Shown: one piece after another, positions 45,762-56,587 of the stretch
How the letters are laid out: every line of letters starts with the position of its first letter
Numbering within the stretch: the first letter of the stretch is position 1
Source: Yersinia nurmii
GTDB lineage: Bacteria > Pseudomonadota > Gammaproteobacteria > Enterobacterales > Enterobacteriaceae
Direction: 5' to 3'
Assembly: GCF_001112925.1 (NCBI RefSeq)
Contig: NZ_CPYD01000002.1
Span: 1 to 64,000 of the forward strand
Length of the DNA: 64,000 nt
The notes under the pieces: model-generated
The model's input: the letters and a program-made list of their open reading frames with translations, nothing else
Told to the model about the DNA's origin: nothing
Database searches by the model: none
Translations under genes and position numbers: made by a program

Positions 45762-47114
45762 TTAACGATACAGCGTCTGCGCCCAGCGTGCCAGACCAGC
45801 GGTAACGGAGCCAAAATCATTGCCCCCAACCAGCGGAATGCCCGGTAACTGTTGCTGTAGTGCGCTACGTAACAGCGGTGAACGGGCACTGCCGCCGGTC
45901 AGGTAGATCACGTCCGGCTTAACGTTGCTGGTGGATAGCGCTAGGTTGACTTGTTCCTGAATGCGTTGTAACGGCTGAGCGATAGCATCGGCCAATTGCT
46001 GCTGACTGATCATTTGCCCCAATTTAGGTTTGACGAAGTCCAGCGCCGTGGCGATCTGCTCTTGCTGAGAGAGCGCAATTTTGCTCTCTTCCGCCGCTCG
46101 AACTAAACGATAACTCAAACGCTGTTGGTACACTTTCAACAGCATTTCTACCTGTTGCGGGTTAGCCGCATCGCGAATCAAATCACGCAGGAAACGGCCG
46201 TTGGCCGTGCTGTAGAAATCGCTCTGCGCCGGAACATCGTTGGTGGCTACCGCATTCCAGTAAGGCAATGAAGGCATTGCGATGCCTTTTTCGGTTTCGC
46301 TACCCATACCAAACAGCGGCATTAACTGTTTAAACGCCAGCATGATGTCCAGATCGTTACCGCCAACCCGACAGCCGCTGTGGCCGAGCAGACTTTGCTG
46401 GCGATCCGCCATGCCCTGCCAGTTTGGCCCCATCAGTAGCACAGAACAGTCGGTGGTGCCGCCGCCGATATCGACGACCAGCACGGTTTTTTCTTCGGTC
46501 AGCGTCGCTTCAAAGTCCAGACCGGCGGCCACGGGTTCAAATTGGAAAGCGATATCGCGGAAACCGGCCCGCTGTGCGGCACGCAGCAAAATGCCCTCGG
46601 CCTGACGGTTAGCTTCTTCGCCGCCAGAACCCTGGAAGTTAACCGGACGGCCAATGACTGTCTGGTTGATTTCGGTTTGTACGGCAGATTCCGCCTGACG
46701 TTTGATGTGGAACATCATGGCGCAGACCAGATCTTCAAACAGGGCGATTTGCTGAGGTTTTAAACCGGTCGCTCCGAGGAAGGATTTGGGGGATTTAACG
46801 AAGTAAACTTCTTCCGGATCTTCGATATAGTGAGCCAGCGCCGACAGGCCAAAATGCAGGCTGTCGGCATTGACTGGAATATCTTCTTCACGGTTAAAGG
46901 CGATGGCCCGCCGTAACAACTGTTGGTTTTCATCGCTGCCGGCGGGCACCTGCCAGTGACGATGTAGGCATTCACTTACCGCCTCTCGCGTGGGCGCGCA
47001 TAACATGGAAGGCAAATAAACGTCGTTATTTTCCAATACCAGCAGTTCGGGAGCATCATCCCGCATTACGGCCACAGAGCAGTTCGCCGTGCCGTAGTCA
47101 AAACCAATGAACAT
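45762..47114 (-). CDS. yegD: Hsp70-family chaperone-like protein YegD
   Basis: A 450-residue DnaK-like actin-fold protein (E. coli YegD, 450). ATG 47114 is chosen because the family begins MFIGFDYGTANCSVAV; the open frame extends six codons further. The phosphate-binding motifs GFDYGTANCSVAV and VLVVDIGGGTTDCSVLL and the adenosine motif LTGGSARSPLL are present, but it lacks the substrate-binding domain of DnaK. The function is not well established. It is upstream of the mdt operon in the same orientation, as in E. coli, and is transcribed separately. Confidence 0.92.
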   Translation of the reverse strand: MFIGFDYGTANCSVAVMRDDAPELLVLENNDVYLPSMLCAPTREAVSECLHRHWQVPAGSDENQQLLRRAIAFNREEDIPVNADSLHFGLSALAHYIEDPEEVYFVKSPKSFLGATGLKPQQIALFEDLVCAMMFHIKRQAESAVQTEINQTVIGRPVNFQGSGGEEANRQAEGILLRAAQRAGFRDIAFQFEPVAAGLDFEATLTEEKTVLVVDIGGGTTDCSVLLMGPNWQGMADRQQSLLGHSGCRVGGNDLDIMLAFKQLMPLFGMGSETEKGIAMPSLPYWNAVATNDVPAQSDFYSTANGRFLRDLIRDAANPQQVEMLLKVYQQRLSYRLVRAAEESKIALSQQEQIATALDFVKPKLGQMISQQQLADAIAQPLQRIQEQVNLALSTSNVKPDVIYLTGGSARSPLLRSALQQQLPGIPLVGGNDFGSVTAGLARWAQTLYR

Positions 47115-47258
47115 AATTGCTCCCCAGGCCAAATAAAGGGGGGCGACTTTACCTTAGAGTGCGCAGAGGAGCAATCGACAAATCAGAGTCATATGGCGGG
47201 AATAATTCGGGTATCGGTTCCGGTTTCCTCTAAATGACATTTTTGAATCTGGCGTAGG

Positions 47259-50200
47259 TTATTTATTGCTTAAATAACCGCAATCTAAAATATCGGTCAG
47301 ACGCTCGGTACGGGCAATACTGTCACCGTCGACCAAATCGACGCCGATGTGACAGAGTTTATTCAGGATCGTCAACTGATCGGCAGGCCCCGCGAGGGTT
47401 TTTACCCCGGCTCGGTGAGCGGTGCCGTTGATAATCGACACCATCACTTCGTCCATTTGATCGGTATGAATATTGGCGATCAGGCCGGCGTCGAGTTTTA
47501 AATAATCCATCTTGAGGTGAGTTAACCTACTGAAACCATTCATGTTGGCTGAGAAATCCGTCAAAATGAGTTTGCAGCCCAGCATTTGCAGGCGAGCGAT
47601 AAAATTATCGATGGTGGACGAATGACGCAGCAGCGTAGACTCCTGTATGAACCAATGCAAATCGGAGGCCGGTATGGCGGATTGTTGCAGGCTATCCAGC
47701 AAAAAGTGGCGGAAGCTTTCTTCCTGTAGCGATTCCTCGGATAAAGCCACGGCGACCTTGAGCGCCTTACTCTGAATATTTTCGCCCTGTATACATAACA
47801 ATTGGTGGCAGATCCATTTTTCCATCGCCGGGCGCAAGCCATAAAGCAAGGAGGCCGAGAGAAAATCGTCCTGACTTACGGCCAGTTTGTCATTCGGGAT
47901 AACCGACGGGATCATTTGGTAGAAAGCCACGTCATTCGGCCTGAGCGGCGGTGCGGCCGCGGTAGCCAAAAGCTCTAGCTGATTATCCTCCAGAATATGC
48001 AGAATTTCATCTTTGCTCGGCAGCTCATGCTGGCGCGCCAACAGCTGTTTTTGCCGTGGCTGGTAGAGATAAACCTGCCCACGACCGCTGTGTTTGGCGG
48101 TATAGCAGGCAATGTCTGCCTGCTCCATCAGTTCACTACGCTTGCAGTTCTGACTATTGATTTGGGTTATACCGGCGCTGGCACCGATACGGTATTGCTT
48201 ACCTTCCCAGCAGAATGGGTAGTCATTAATCAGTGAAACCATCCCCCGCACCACGGTTTTAGCTCTGGTGACGCTGCAGTTTTGCAGTAACAGGCCAAAT
48301 TCATCGCCGCCGAGACGGGCAACGCAATCGCTAGCACGTAAATATTTACGCATCAGAGCGCTCAATTCTTTTAACAGCGCGTCTCCGGCGGCATGTCCGG
48401 CTGTGTCGTTAACCGCTTTAAAGCGATCCAGATCGAGGAAACCTAATACGTGCTGTTGATTATGTTCGATGCTTTTTTGAATCGCATTTTTCAGCTGATA
48501 CTCAAAATTGGCGCGGTTAGGCAAGCTGGTTAAATTATCGTGTGAAGCGCTGTAACTGAGTTTACGCATTATTTCGCGCGATTCGCTGACGTCCTGGAAG
48601 ACCAAGACAGCACCGACGGTTTCCCCTTCCAAGGTTTTCAGCGGCGCGACGGAATCCTTAATGTCATAACGTTCGCCGTCCCGACTGTGCAAAATCAGCG
48701 AAAGGTTACTTTGCGGCGGCGAAACCTCGTTAAGACAGTACCAAACCGGATTCTCTACGGTTAAACCGGTGCTGCTATCAATTAAGTGAATGATTTGATC
48801 GATAGGTTGGCCAAGAGCGATGGTATTGGCCCAGCCGGTCATTTTTTCTGCCACTGGGTTCATAAAGGTAATATGCATTTCCCGATCGGTACTGATTACC
48901 GCTTCACCGATGGAGTCCAGCGTGATATGCAGGCGTTCCTTCTCTTCGTGCAGGGCTTCCGTCAGGCTTTTCACTTCGGTTAAGTCCAGCGCAGTGCCGA
49001 TTAAACGCAAAATATCGCCTCGACTATCGCAAATCATATTGGCTTGATTACGAATATGGCTGATTTGGCCGCTGCGAGACACAATGCGGTATTCCAATCG
49101 ATAGGGCTGACGGTGAGTCAGCGCCGTGGCAAATTCGCGGTCAATGCGTGCAAGGTCATCGGGATGGATGCGCTCTCGCCATGCTTCTACGCTGGGAATC
49201 GTATTCGGCGGCAGGTCATACAGCTCGAACATTCGTTTATCCCAACTGATGGCATTCTCTTTCAGGTCCCACTCCCAAATTCCTACGCCACCGGCTTCAT
49301 TCGCTAGGGTAATGCGTTCCATCAGCCGGCGATTGACCATTTCGGTTTTTTTTAGGTCATTAATATCTTCTACTTGAGAAATAAAATAGAGCGGACGCTG
49401 CTCGTGATCCCGAACCACGCTGACGACCAAAAGTGCCCAAACCACTTCGCCGTCGCTGCGAATATAGCGTTTCTCCATGGTGTAGCTGGGAATTACACCG
49501 TCAAACAGGTCTTCCAATAGCTTGAGATCGGCGGTGAGATCTTCCGGGTAGGTAATTTCCTGAAAGGTTAAATTGAGCAGTTTTTCTTGGCTATAGCCGA
49601 GTAAATTACACAAGGCTTTGTTGACCTGTATCCATTTGCCTTCCGGCGACACCAGTGCCATACCGATGGCTGAATATTCCATGGCGTTCCGAAAACGGTT
49701 CTCGCTCTCGATAATATGATCTTTTTCAGTGCGAAACGCGTGCATCACCATCGACATGGCGTGTGGCGGCACTAACACCAGTAATAGCGGAATAAATGCA
49801 AAAGCCTGAATAAATAGCTGGCTGCTCTCCTGATTGGTAAACAGATTGAAATTCATCATCAGCGCAATCAATACCGTGGATAGACAGCAGATGATAAATG
49901 CTTCCAATCGGGGTAGCCGAATAGCGACCCAAATCAGCGCCATTACGATGAAAGTAAAGGGGAAGGGCAGGTAAGTCAGTGCCAGATAGCAGCAAATCAA
50001 AGATAAAATTAGCATCCAGATCATTTCAAACAGAGTTTGAGAGCGCAGGGATGAATTGAAATAGCCTTGTTGATAAAGCAGCCCAACGGGTGCCAACGCC
50101 AACATGCCAATGGATTCAGACATAAACCACAGGGTGAATAGCTGGTCAAAATCGCCATGTTCTGGAGCCAGATAAAATGCTGCCGCGAAGCCGCTGAGCA

Positions 50201-50606
50201 TGGGGATCAGCAAAACTGCGGTCAAAACAAATTTAAGCCAGCTAAACAGGCTGTGTAGCGGGTCTTTCGGCATTAACAGGCGGCGTAACAGCCAGGCACC
50301 GACGGTAGACTCCACCAGGTTAATTAGCGTCAGAGGGACAGAAAACCAGCTAGGCCCGTACAGCGTCATATTCGCCAGAATAATAGCCGCGCCAGCGACA
50401 AGCAGTTGCAGTGGCCAATAACGTAAACGCAGATGAAATAAAGCCACCATCAGAATAGCGGTAGGAAACCACAGCGGCGCGAGGTTACTTGAAGTTTCCG
50501 ACAGTTGGATGCAAAAAAGCGCGAGCAGGTAAACCAGGCCGCTGATAAGCGCGATGTTCAGAAGAACATTATATGAATGATTTCGTGCTATGGCCCTGAT
50601 TCTCAT
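47259..50606 (-). CDS. dgcE: diguanylate cyclase DgcE (YegE) with MASE1, PAS and degenerate EAL domains
   Basis: A 1115-residue membrane protein from ATG 50606, which has AAGG on its strand; an upstream ATG at 50645 is possible. It has an N-terminal MASE1 domain of several transmembrane helices (about 15-290), three PAS/PAC units (about 310-680), then GGDEF with VARLGGDEFG intact and the inhibitory RxxD (RASD) five residues before it. The C-terminal EAL domain is degenerate: no EAL motif, and LTDFSANMNGF replaces the DDFG loop. It should make c-di-GMP but not degrade it. E. coli DgcE has the same plan and drives curli/biofilm control. Confidence 0.93.
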   Translation of the reverse strand: MRIRAIARNHSYNVLLNIALISGLVYLLALFCIQLSETSSNLAPLWFPTAILMVALFHLRLRYWPLQLLVAGAAIILANMTLYGPSWFSVPLTLINLVESTVGAWLLRRLLMPKDPLHSLFSWLKFVLTAVLLIPMLSGFAAAFYLAPEHGDFDQLFTLWFMSESIGMLALAPVGLLYQQGYFNSSLRSQTLFEMIWMLILSLICCYLALTYLPFPFTFIVMALIWVAIRLPRLEAFIICCLSTVLIALMMNFNLFTNQESSQLFIQAFAFIPLLLVLVPPHAMSMVMHAFRTEKDHIIESENRFRNAMEYSAIGMALVSPEGKWIQVNKALCNLLGYSQEKLLNLTFQEITYPEDLTADLKLLEDLFDGVIPSYTMEKRYIRSDGEVVWALLVVSVVRDHEQRPLYFISQVEDINDLKKTEMVNRRLMERITLANEAGGVGIWEWDLKENAISWDKRMFELYDLPPNTIPSVEAWRERIHPDDLARIDREFATALTHRQPYRLEYRIVSRSGQISHIRNQANMICDSRGDILRLIGTALDLTEVKSLTEALHEEKERLHITLDSIGEAVISTDREMHITFMNPVAEKMTGWANTIALGQPIDQIIHLIDSSTGLTVENPVWYCLNEVSPPQSNLSLILHSRDGERYDIKDSVAPLKTLEGETVGAVLVFQDVSESREIMRKLSYSASHDNLTSLPNRANFEYQLKNAIQKSIEHNQQHVLGFLDLDRFKAVNDTAGHAAGDALLKELSALMRKYLRASDCVARLGGDEFGLLLQNCSVTRAKTVVRGMVSLINDYPFCWEGKQYRIGASAGITQINSQNCKRSELMEQADIACYTAKHSGRGQVYLYQPRQKQLLARQHELPSKDEILHILEDNQLELLATAAAPPLRPNDVAFYQMIPSVIPNDKLAVSQDDFLSASLLYGLRPAMEKWICHQLLCIQGENIQSKALKVAVALSEESLQEESFRHFLLDSLQQSAIPASDLHWFIQESTLLRHSSTIDNFIARLQMLGCKLILTDFSANMNGFSRLTHLKMDYLKLDAGLIANIHTDQMDEVMVSIINGTAHRAGVKTLAGPADQLTILNKLCHIGVDLVDGDSIARTERLTDILDCGYLSNK

Positions 50607-50779
50607 GGCGAACCTTATGTGTAACCTGCGAATTGCCAGCGGCATAGGAAAAATGCCACTGGTTTTTGAATCCTAGTACAGAAGGGCGATACTGACCATT
50701 GTTCCGCGCGTTATCATGGTTGATGTCGCCGCGAGAACCAGCCCTCGTTTCACATGGGTTCCTAAATCTGCTAGTGAGA

Positions 50780-52255
50780 TCAGACCAAAAATAACGTTGC
50801 CAGACCGAGGAAAATAAAGAAACCCCCAGTATCGGTAATCGCGGTGATCATCACACTTGAGCCAATCGCCGGATCTCGCCCCAGCCGCGCCATGGTCATT
50901 GGAATCACTACGCCCATCAGCGCCGCAACCAACAGATTAAGCATCATGGCCAGCGTCATGACGCCGCCCATGGCTAAATCACCGTACAGGATATAGGTTA
51001 CAATGCCCATAATACCGCCCCATACCATACCGTTGATCAGCGCGACGCCCAGCTCTCTCATCATCAGAAATGAAACGTTGCTGTTGCCTAATTGGATATG
51101 GTGCAACGCCAGCGCACGCACAATCATAGTAATGGTCTGATTGCCGGTATTGCCGCCAATTCCGGCCACAATGGGCATCAATGCTGCCAGTGCAACCAAT
51201 TGAGAAATGGTATGTTCGAATAAACCTATGACGCGTGAAGCGATAAAAGCGGTGCACAGGTTAATGGCCAGCCAGGACCAACGGGTGCGAACCGCACGTC
51301 CTACCGGGGAGAACACGTCTTCTTCCGGGCTTAACCCCCCCATACGACGTAAATTGGTGTCGCTTTCTTCATTTACCACGTCAACGATTTCTTCGATGGT
51401 CAGTCGCCCCATCAGCTTGCCTTTGGCATCCACAACGGCGGCGCTGATCAAGTCATAACGTTCGAACGCCCCAGCGGCGTCTTCGGCCTTTTGTTCCGGC
51501 TGGAAAGTGGTCGGCTCACTGTTCATCACTTTGAACACCGGAGTATCCGGCGAGTGCAACAGAATGGTGGTGAGGGGCAATTCGCCCAGCAGCGTATTCT
51601 TCCGATCGATCACGAAAATCTTATCGGTGGCATCGGGGATGCTTTTACGATAGCGCAGATAGCGCTGAACGGTTCCTAGCGTGACGTCGGCGCGCACCGT
51701 GACCAGCTCGAAGTCCATCATCTGGCCGACGGTATCTCGGCCATATTGAATCACTTCCCGCACTCGCGCACGTTGAGCCGGATCCAGTGATGTCAGCAAG
51801 CGCCCCATCAGGTTTCGCGGTAGATATTCGGCCAGATAAGCCTGCTCGTCCACGTGCAGATTGCGCATGGCTTTCAGCAGGTCTTTATCGCTCATTTCTT
51901 CGATTAGGCTGTCCCACACCGTTTCGGAGGCTTCAACCAGCGTATGGCCGCGAGTGTTGTTATCCACCAGACGCCACAGCGCCAGGCGCTCATCCTGCGG
52001 CAAGGCTTCCAGTAAATCGGCGAGATCCGCGGCGTGTAAGTCGGCCAGTAAATGCTTAATCTCGGCGGTTTGATCCAGCAATTGTTCATCGCTGAGCTTT
52101 TCCCGATCGTCCAGGCGACCGAGAATGCCGTCAACCAGTGCTTTATTATTCAGTAATAGCGAAAGGATACGCTGACGAATAGCGGCCAGTTTTTTAGCGT
52201 CAAATTTGGCGGACGTTGGGTGCTGATGCACGTCGGAAACGGTAGGCGCTGACAT
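50780..52255 (-). CDS. mgtE: magnesium transporter MgtE
   Basis: A 491-residue Mg2+ channel. It has an N-terminal superhelical acidic domain (LHAADLADLLEALPQDERLA), two CBS domains (about 175-300, ending VVDAKGKLMGRLTIEEIV) and five transmembrane helices. The pore/ion-binding segment ITAITDTGGFFIFLGLATL with the conserved Asp is at the C-terminus. The channel closes when Mg2+ binds the cytosolic domains. E. coli lacks this gene at this position. It follows yfgG in the same orientation after 238 bases. Confidence 0.94.
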   Translation of the reverse strand: MSAPTVSDVHQHPTSAKFDAKKLAAIRQRILSLLLNNKALVDGILGRLDDREKLSDEQLLDQTAEIKHLLADLHAADLADLLEALPQDERLALWRLVDNNTRGHTLVEASETVWDSLIEEMSDKDLLKAMRNLHVDEQAYLAEYLPRNLMGRLLTSLDPAQRARVREVIQYGRDTVGQMMDFELVTVRADVTLGTVQRYLRYRKSIPDATDKIFVIDRKNTLLGELPLTTILLHSPDTPVFKVMNSEPTTFQPEQKAEDAAGAFERYDLISAAVVDAKGKLMGRLTIEEIVDVVNEESDTNLRRMGGLSPEEDVFSPVGRAVRTRWSWLAINLCTAFIASRVIGLFEHTISQLVALAALMPIVAGIGGNTGNQTITMIVRALALHHIQLGNSNVSFLMMRELGVALINGMVWGGIMGIVTYILYGDLAMGGVMTLAMMLNLLVAALMGVVIPMTMARLGRDPAIGSSVMITAITDTGGFFIFLGLATLFLV

Positions 52256-52436
52256 AGTGGTCCTTAACTCAATGCATTATGGGGGGATAACCCCGCTTTT
52301 TATTTGTTCGCGTCATGTCAGGGTGACAGAGGTGTTCGGCAAACAGTGGCCGCTATGCAGCCAAAATTTTTGTTACGGTTATTTATGATTATGGGTTTTA
52401 TCCGCGTAGTGCGATTCGCCACGCCACAAGACTGTG

Positions 52437-52475
52437 GGATAGGTAAGAAGTCTGCGGCAGGCATCTTACCTATCC
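52437..52475. repeat. 12-bp stem hairpin between yfgG and mgtE
   Basis: GGATAGGTAAGA (52437-52448) pairs perfectly with TCTTACCTATCC (52464-52475) across 15 bases. It lies 18 bases after the yfgG stop on the minus strand and about 180 bases before mgtE. No T-run follows. It might be a yfgG 3' end structure or part of an mgtE leader. Confidence 0.65.
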
Positions 52476-52493
52476 TAAGAGGAAAATCAGCGA

Positions 52494-52682
52494 TTAAGGC
52501 GTTAAATCAGGCTGCGGCGGCGTGTATTCCTGATCCACCGGTTGCTCAATCTGTTCTGATTGATTACGTTCCTGATGATGAGGGATCGCCGCGATTGCCG
52601 CGTAAAGTAAACGGCCAAACAGAATGATAAAACTGACCAGTAATATGATTTTGGTTAACTGCGTCGATTTTTTGTTTCTCAT
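52494..52682 (-). CDS. yfgG: YfgG, small membrane protein of the ppk-ppx locus
   Basis: A 62-residue protein from ATG 52682 (MRNKKSTQLTKIILL). The open frame continues 46 codons upstream into the ppx 3' region, but the start chosen gives the expected family length (63 in E. coli). It has a basic N-terminus, one transmembrane helix (IILLVSFIILFGRLLYA) and a Gln/Glu/Pro-rich tail with HHQ, as in E. coli YfgG, which lies between ppx and yfgF. In E. coli it has been connected with nickel and cobalt tolerance. Confidence 0.82.
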   Translation of the reverse strand: MRNKKSTQLTKIILLVSFIILFGRLLYAAIAAIPHHQERNQSEQIEQPVDQEYTPPQPDLTP

Positions 52683-52762
52683 ACTCGTTTTTGCACTGTG
52701 TTGTCCGTTAGAGGTAAGCATCAGGGGCCAGCGGCGACCCCTGAATTCGGAGAGCATCGGCG

Positions 52763-54316
52763 TTAATCCGTCTCTTTTTCGGCTTCTGGCGCGTCTTCTT
52801 CCTCGATAATCAGCTTCCACCCGACTACGTCATCCCAATAAGCCTGTTCCCGCTCAACATCGAGCTGCACCAGACTGTTTTGTGAAAAATAGCCGTAAGG
52901 GAAGCGCAGAGTCCAATGATTATCATCGGTGATCAGGCGTAAGCTTTCCGGCGTAGTCGTGGACTGGCGCTGGTTGTTCAGTAAGGCGCCCAAGCGTAGC
53001 AACTGAATCAGCGGCAGGTAGTATTTCTTTTTAAATAGGTTAAGGCGCGGTAATTCATCCAGTTTCACAGCTTTACGATGGAATCGCACCAGCGACGCGA
53101 GTAATAATTGCTGTTCCTGATTGAAGCCCGGTAAATTGGTATTTTGCAGAATGTAGGCTGAGTGACGATGCATTCCGCTGTGATTGATGCTCAGCCCGAC
53201 TTCATGCAGCATGGCAGCCCATTTCAACAGCGCTTCGAGCTGAGGCTGCACCAATTTGGGGTTTTGCTCCATCCACTGGGTATACAGTAGCTCGGTGGTT
53301 TCCAGCACCCGGCGCGCCTGTTCACGATCAATATTGTAGTGATCGGCCAGACTTTTTGCTGTCCGCTGACGAATATCCTGATGGCGGAAACGGCCTTCCA
53401 TTTCGTACAGTACGCCTTCACGCAGCGCGCCGTCGGAAAGGCGCAGATCTTTGATGGCTAATGCATCGAATACACCGCACATAATCGCTAAACCCGGCAC
53501 AAATACCGATTGGCGATCTTCAGATAAACCCGGCAGGCTCAGAGCGCTGAACTGCTTGAATTGCAACACCTGTTCTACCAGCATTTCCAAACGTTCTGGC
53601 GTAATCAGACCGTCTTTTTCACCCATTTCGATCAGCACTTCATGGGCGGCTTTAATCGTACCTGATGCCCCAAGAGCATACTGCCAACCTTGAATACGGT
53701 ATTGCCACGCCAGCGTTTCCAACTTTTGCGCCGCAGCCAGACGTGCGCGTTTAAAGTTAGCTTTGCTGATTTCACCATTCGGGAAAAATTGCTGAGCGAA
53801 GCTGACACAGCCCATACGACGGCTTTCTGCCAATAGTGGTTCAAAATCTTCGCCGATAACCAGTTCAGTTGAGCCACCGCCGATATCGATCACCAATTTG
53901 CGGCCTTTCTCCGGCTGAGTGTGTTCCACGCCCATAAAAATCAGACGAGCCTCTTCCTGACCGGAAATGATCTCGATCGGGTAGGGAATCACTTCGGCGG
54001 CGCGTTTTAGAAACACTTCAGCGTTGGCGGCCTGTCGCAGGGAGTGCGTCCCCACGATACAGACGTTATCCGGGGAGAAGCCTTGTAGTCGTTCGGCAAA
54101 TAGGGCCAGACAGGCCAGACCGCGTTCCATCGCTTCTTCACTAAGAATATTGTTACTGTCTAATCCATCAGCCAGATGTACGCGCTGTTTTAAGCGGCCT
54201 AAAACCTGAAGTGCGCCGTTAACGACGCGGGCAATCACCATATGGAAACTGTTGGAGCCAAGGTCAATGGCGGCAATTTCCTGCGGTTTAGTGGTGGAGT
54301 TACTGGTTAGCGGCAT
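52763..54316 (-). CDS. ppx: exopolyphosphatase
   Basis: A 517-residue Ppx/GppA-family enzyme that processively removes terminal phosphate from polyphosphate (E. coli Ppx, 513). Two actin-fold motifs are clear: [16 protein letters not shown] at the N-terminus and [17 protein letters not shown]. The C-terminal helical HD-like part contains [20 protein letters not shown]. It starts 10 bases after the ppk stop in one operon, so synthesis and breakdown are co-expressed. Confidence 0.95.
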   Translation of the reverse strand: MPLTSNSTTKPQEIAAIDLGSNSFHMVIARVVNGALQVLGRLKQRVHLADGLDSNNILSEEAMERGLACLALFAERLQGFSPDNVCIVGTHSLRQAANAEVFLKRAAEVIPYPIEIISGQEEARLIFMGVEHTQPEKGRKLVIDIGGGSTELVIGEDFEPLLAESRRMGCVSFAQQFFPNGEISKANFKRARLAAAQKLETLAWQYRIQGWQYALGASGTIKAAHEVLIEMGEKDGLITPERLEMLVEQVLQFKQFSALSLPGLSEDRQSVFVPGLAIMCGVFDALAIKDLRLSDGALREGVLYEMEGRFRHQDIRQRTAKSLADHYNIDREQARRVLETTELLYTQWMEQNPKLVQPQLEALLKWAAMLHEVGLSINHSGMHRHSAYILQNTNLPGFNQEQQLLLASLVRFHRKAVKLDELPRLNLFKKKYYLPLIQLLRLGALLNNQRQSTTTPESLRLITDDNHWTLRFPYGYFSQNSLVQLDVEREQAYWDDVVGWKLIIEEEDAPEAEKETD

Positions 54317-54326
54317 AGTTTTAGGC

Positions 54327-56390
54327 CTATTGCTCTGGTTGTTCCAGCGCTTTTAAATAATCATAAATGGCAATCTGTGCACGTACTTTGCGCCGATTTC
54401 CGCGCGGTACATAACGATTACTCAGTTCTTTATCAATATAACGGGCTTTTACCGTGTCGTTGAACAGCAGCTCTAAGATATCCAACACTCGCTGTTTCAG
54501 TCTTGAATCCAGCAGGGAAACGGCCACTTCGATACGATAATCAATATTTCGGGTCATCCAGTCCGCTGATGAGAGATAAACCAGCTTGTCGCCTTTATTC
54601 TCAAATACGTAAACACGGTCATGTTCCAGGAAGCGGTCAACGATGCTGGTGACCTGGATATTTTCACTGATGCCCGGCATATTGGGGATCAAAGAACACA
54701 TTCCGCGTACTAATAAACGAATCTTCACGCCAGCACTGGAGGCGCTATATAACCGATCAACCAGTCCTTTATCTACTAAATTATTAATCTTCAGCGTGAT
54801 CCCGGCGCTTTCTCCTGCCTGCGCATGGATAATTTCCTGATCGATCAATTGATACAGCATCAGGCGCGAGTTTTGCGGCGACACCATCAAATTGTCGAAT
54901 TTAACCGGCCTATAAGGGTTCTCAATAAAGTTAAATACTCGGCGAACCTCATTGGTAATGCGCGCATCGGCCGTTAACAGCGAGTAATCGGTATAAATAC
55001 GCGCGGTTTTCTCGTTAAAGTTACCCGTCCCTATATGAGCATAACGGACGATTTGGTCGCCTTCCAGACGGGAAATCAAGAATAATTTTGCGTGAATCTT
55101 CAGTCCTGGTGCAGAGAAAATCACGTGTACGCCAGCGGCGGTCAGGCTTTTGGCCCAGTGAATGTTGGCCTCTTCATCGAAGCGCGCCTGTAGCTCCACC
55201 ACCACCGTGACTTTTTTTCCGTTATGGGCGGCGTGAATCATAGATTCAATAATGCGTGAGTCTTTGGCGACGCGATAAATATTGATTTTGATTGCTAGCA
55301 CGCTGGGGTCGAAAGACGCCTGACGCAGTAATTCCAGCACGTGTTCAAAGGTGTGATAAGGATAATACAGCAGCACATCCTGCTCGCGGATCGCGTCAAA
55401 ACCGTTGCGAAATTTATCAAACCAAATATGGCGCAGGCGCGGCATCGGGCGATTCACCAGATTGCTTTTCCCTACGTTAGGGAAGCTGATGAAGTCTTTA
55501 AAATTGTGGTAACGGCCACCGGCAATGACGGAGTCATCATTGGAAATACCGAGTTTATCTCGGAGTAATTCCACCATTTCATCGGGCATATCTCGTTGAT
55601 AAACAAAACGCACCGGTTCGGCGGTTAAACGCTGCTTCAGACTGGATGACATCAACTCCAGCAGGCTGGACTCCATTTCCGTGACCAGATCGTATTCCGC
55701 ATCGCGGGTCATTTTCATCGAATAAGCGTTGAGCGCATCATAATCGAAGAAACCTTTAAAGATTTCGTCGAGACAATAACGCAGGATGTTATCCAATAAG
55801 ATCATTGGCTTGCGACGACGCGGAGCTTCCGGTGGCAAATTAACGAAGCGCGGCACTTTATCGGAAGGAATTTCCAACAGCGCATAGGCGATTTCCTGCC
55901 CGCGGATAATCTCAACCGCCAGATAGGTGTAATCGTCTTTGAGGAATTGCACCAGATTGGTGTCGTGGTTGATCAGTATCGGCGTAATGTGCTGACGCAA
56001 ATGCTGTTTAAAATATTGTTTGAGCCAAATCTGCTGGTTCTCGGAAATCTGGCGTTCATTGATCAGAAAAATCTGATTCCGCGCCATTTCCAGCAGAAGT
56101 TCATTATACAGGCTGTCGAATTCCTGATCGGCTTTGACCACTTTGGCCTGAATTTTCTTTAGCAAATGGCGAGACGTCACGCCAGAGCCTTGCTCTTCGC
56201 TAATAAGAATTCGCCGCTTTAAGTCGGCAAAACGAACTTTATAAAATTCATCCAGATTATTGGAGTAAATGCCAAGAAAGCGCATCCGCTCTATTAGCGG
56301 GTTGCTCTTGTCCGCAGCTTCCTGCAATACCCGTTCGTTAAAGGATAACCAGCTGAGTTCTTTCTCGGTGTAGAGCTTTTCCTGACCCAT
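54327..56390 (-). CDS. ppk: polyphosphate kinase 1
   Basis: A 687-residue enzyme from ATG 56390 with GGAG on its strand (E. coli Ppk, 688); the longer frame to 56477 lacks a ribosome site. It makes polyphosphate from ATP at the inner membrane. The N-terminal domain starts [20 protein letters not shown]. The catalytic part has [11 protein letters not shown] with the phosphorylated His, [13 protein letters not shown], and the second phospholipase-D-like repeat ending [13 protein letters not shown]. It precedes ppx. The upstream region shares Pho repeats with the divergent phosphate-type transporter. Confidence 0.95.
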   Translation of the reverse strand: MGQEKLYTEKELSWLSFNERVLQEAADKSNPLIERMRFLGIYSNNLDEFYKVRFADLKRRILISEEQGSGVTSRHLLKKIQAKVVKADQEFDSLYNELLLEMARNQIFLINERQISENQQIWLKQYFKQHLRQHITPILINHDTNLVQFLKDDYTYLAVEIIRGQEIAYALLEIPSDKVPRFVNLPPEAPRRRKPMILLDNILRYCLDEIFKGFFDYDALNAYSMKMTRDAEYDLVTEMESSLLELMSSSLKQRLTAEPVRFVYQRDMPDEMVELLRDKLGISNDDSVIAGGRYHNFKDFISFPNVGKSNLVNRPMPRLRHIWFDKFRNGFDAIREQDVLLYYPYHTFEHVLELLRQASFDPSVLAIKINIYRVAKDSRIIESMIHAAHNGKKVTVVVELQARFDEEANIHWAKSLTAAGVHVIFSAPGLKIHAKLFLISRLEGDQIVRYAHIGTGNFNEKTARIYTDYSLLTADARITNEVRRVFNFIENPYRPVKFDNLMVSPQNSRLMLYQLIDQEIIHAQAGESAGITLKINNLVDKGLVDRLYSASSAGVKIRLLVRGMCSLIPNMPGISENIQVTSIVDRFLEHDRVYVFENKGDKLVYLSSADWMTRNIDYRIEVAVSLLDSRLKQRVLDILELLFNDTVKARYIDKELSNRYVPRGNRRKVRAQIAIYDYLKALEQPEQ

Positions 56391-56486
56391 TGCAACTCCA
56401 TTCAGATTTTTGTGGGAGTATTTAGTGTCCGTTGACATTATTGCGAGAGATTGACAGGAAAGTCCAACAGATATCATTAGTTAACA

Positions 56487-56519
56487 TTGTCATGCAAACG
56501 CCATAAAACTGACATAAGA
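56487..56519 (+). promoter_or_regulatory. Pho box (PhoB site) between ppk and the pst-like operon
   Basis: Three 7-bp units at 11-base spacing are seen: TTGTCAT (56487-56493), ACGCCAT (56498-56504) and CTGACAT (56509-56515), each followed by an A-rich 4-base spacer (GCAA, AAAA, AAGA). This is the direct-repeat layout of a PhoB-binding site (CTGTCAT-N4). It lies 69 bases upstream of the transporter gene and about 97 bases from ppk. Confidence 0.65.
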
Positions 56520-56587
56520 TGCTCGGTCATCTCAGCGCGCAAGGGCGAATGAGTTATATAAATCATCTATAGGATCTAGTGTAGGGC

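Noticed and set aside
52256-52493. M-box (Mg2+) riboswitch upstream of mgtE
   Set aside because: The conserved M-box blocks are not seen; only a simple 12-bp hairpin is present.
52304-52627. 107-codon plus-strand open frame
   Set aside because: It overlaps yfgG in antisense and the mgtE leader, with no Shine-Dalgarno and no recognisable sequence.
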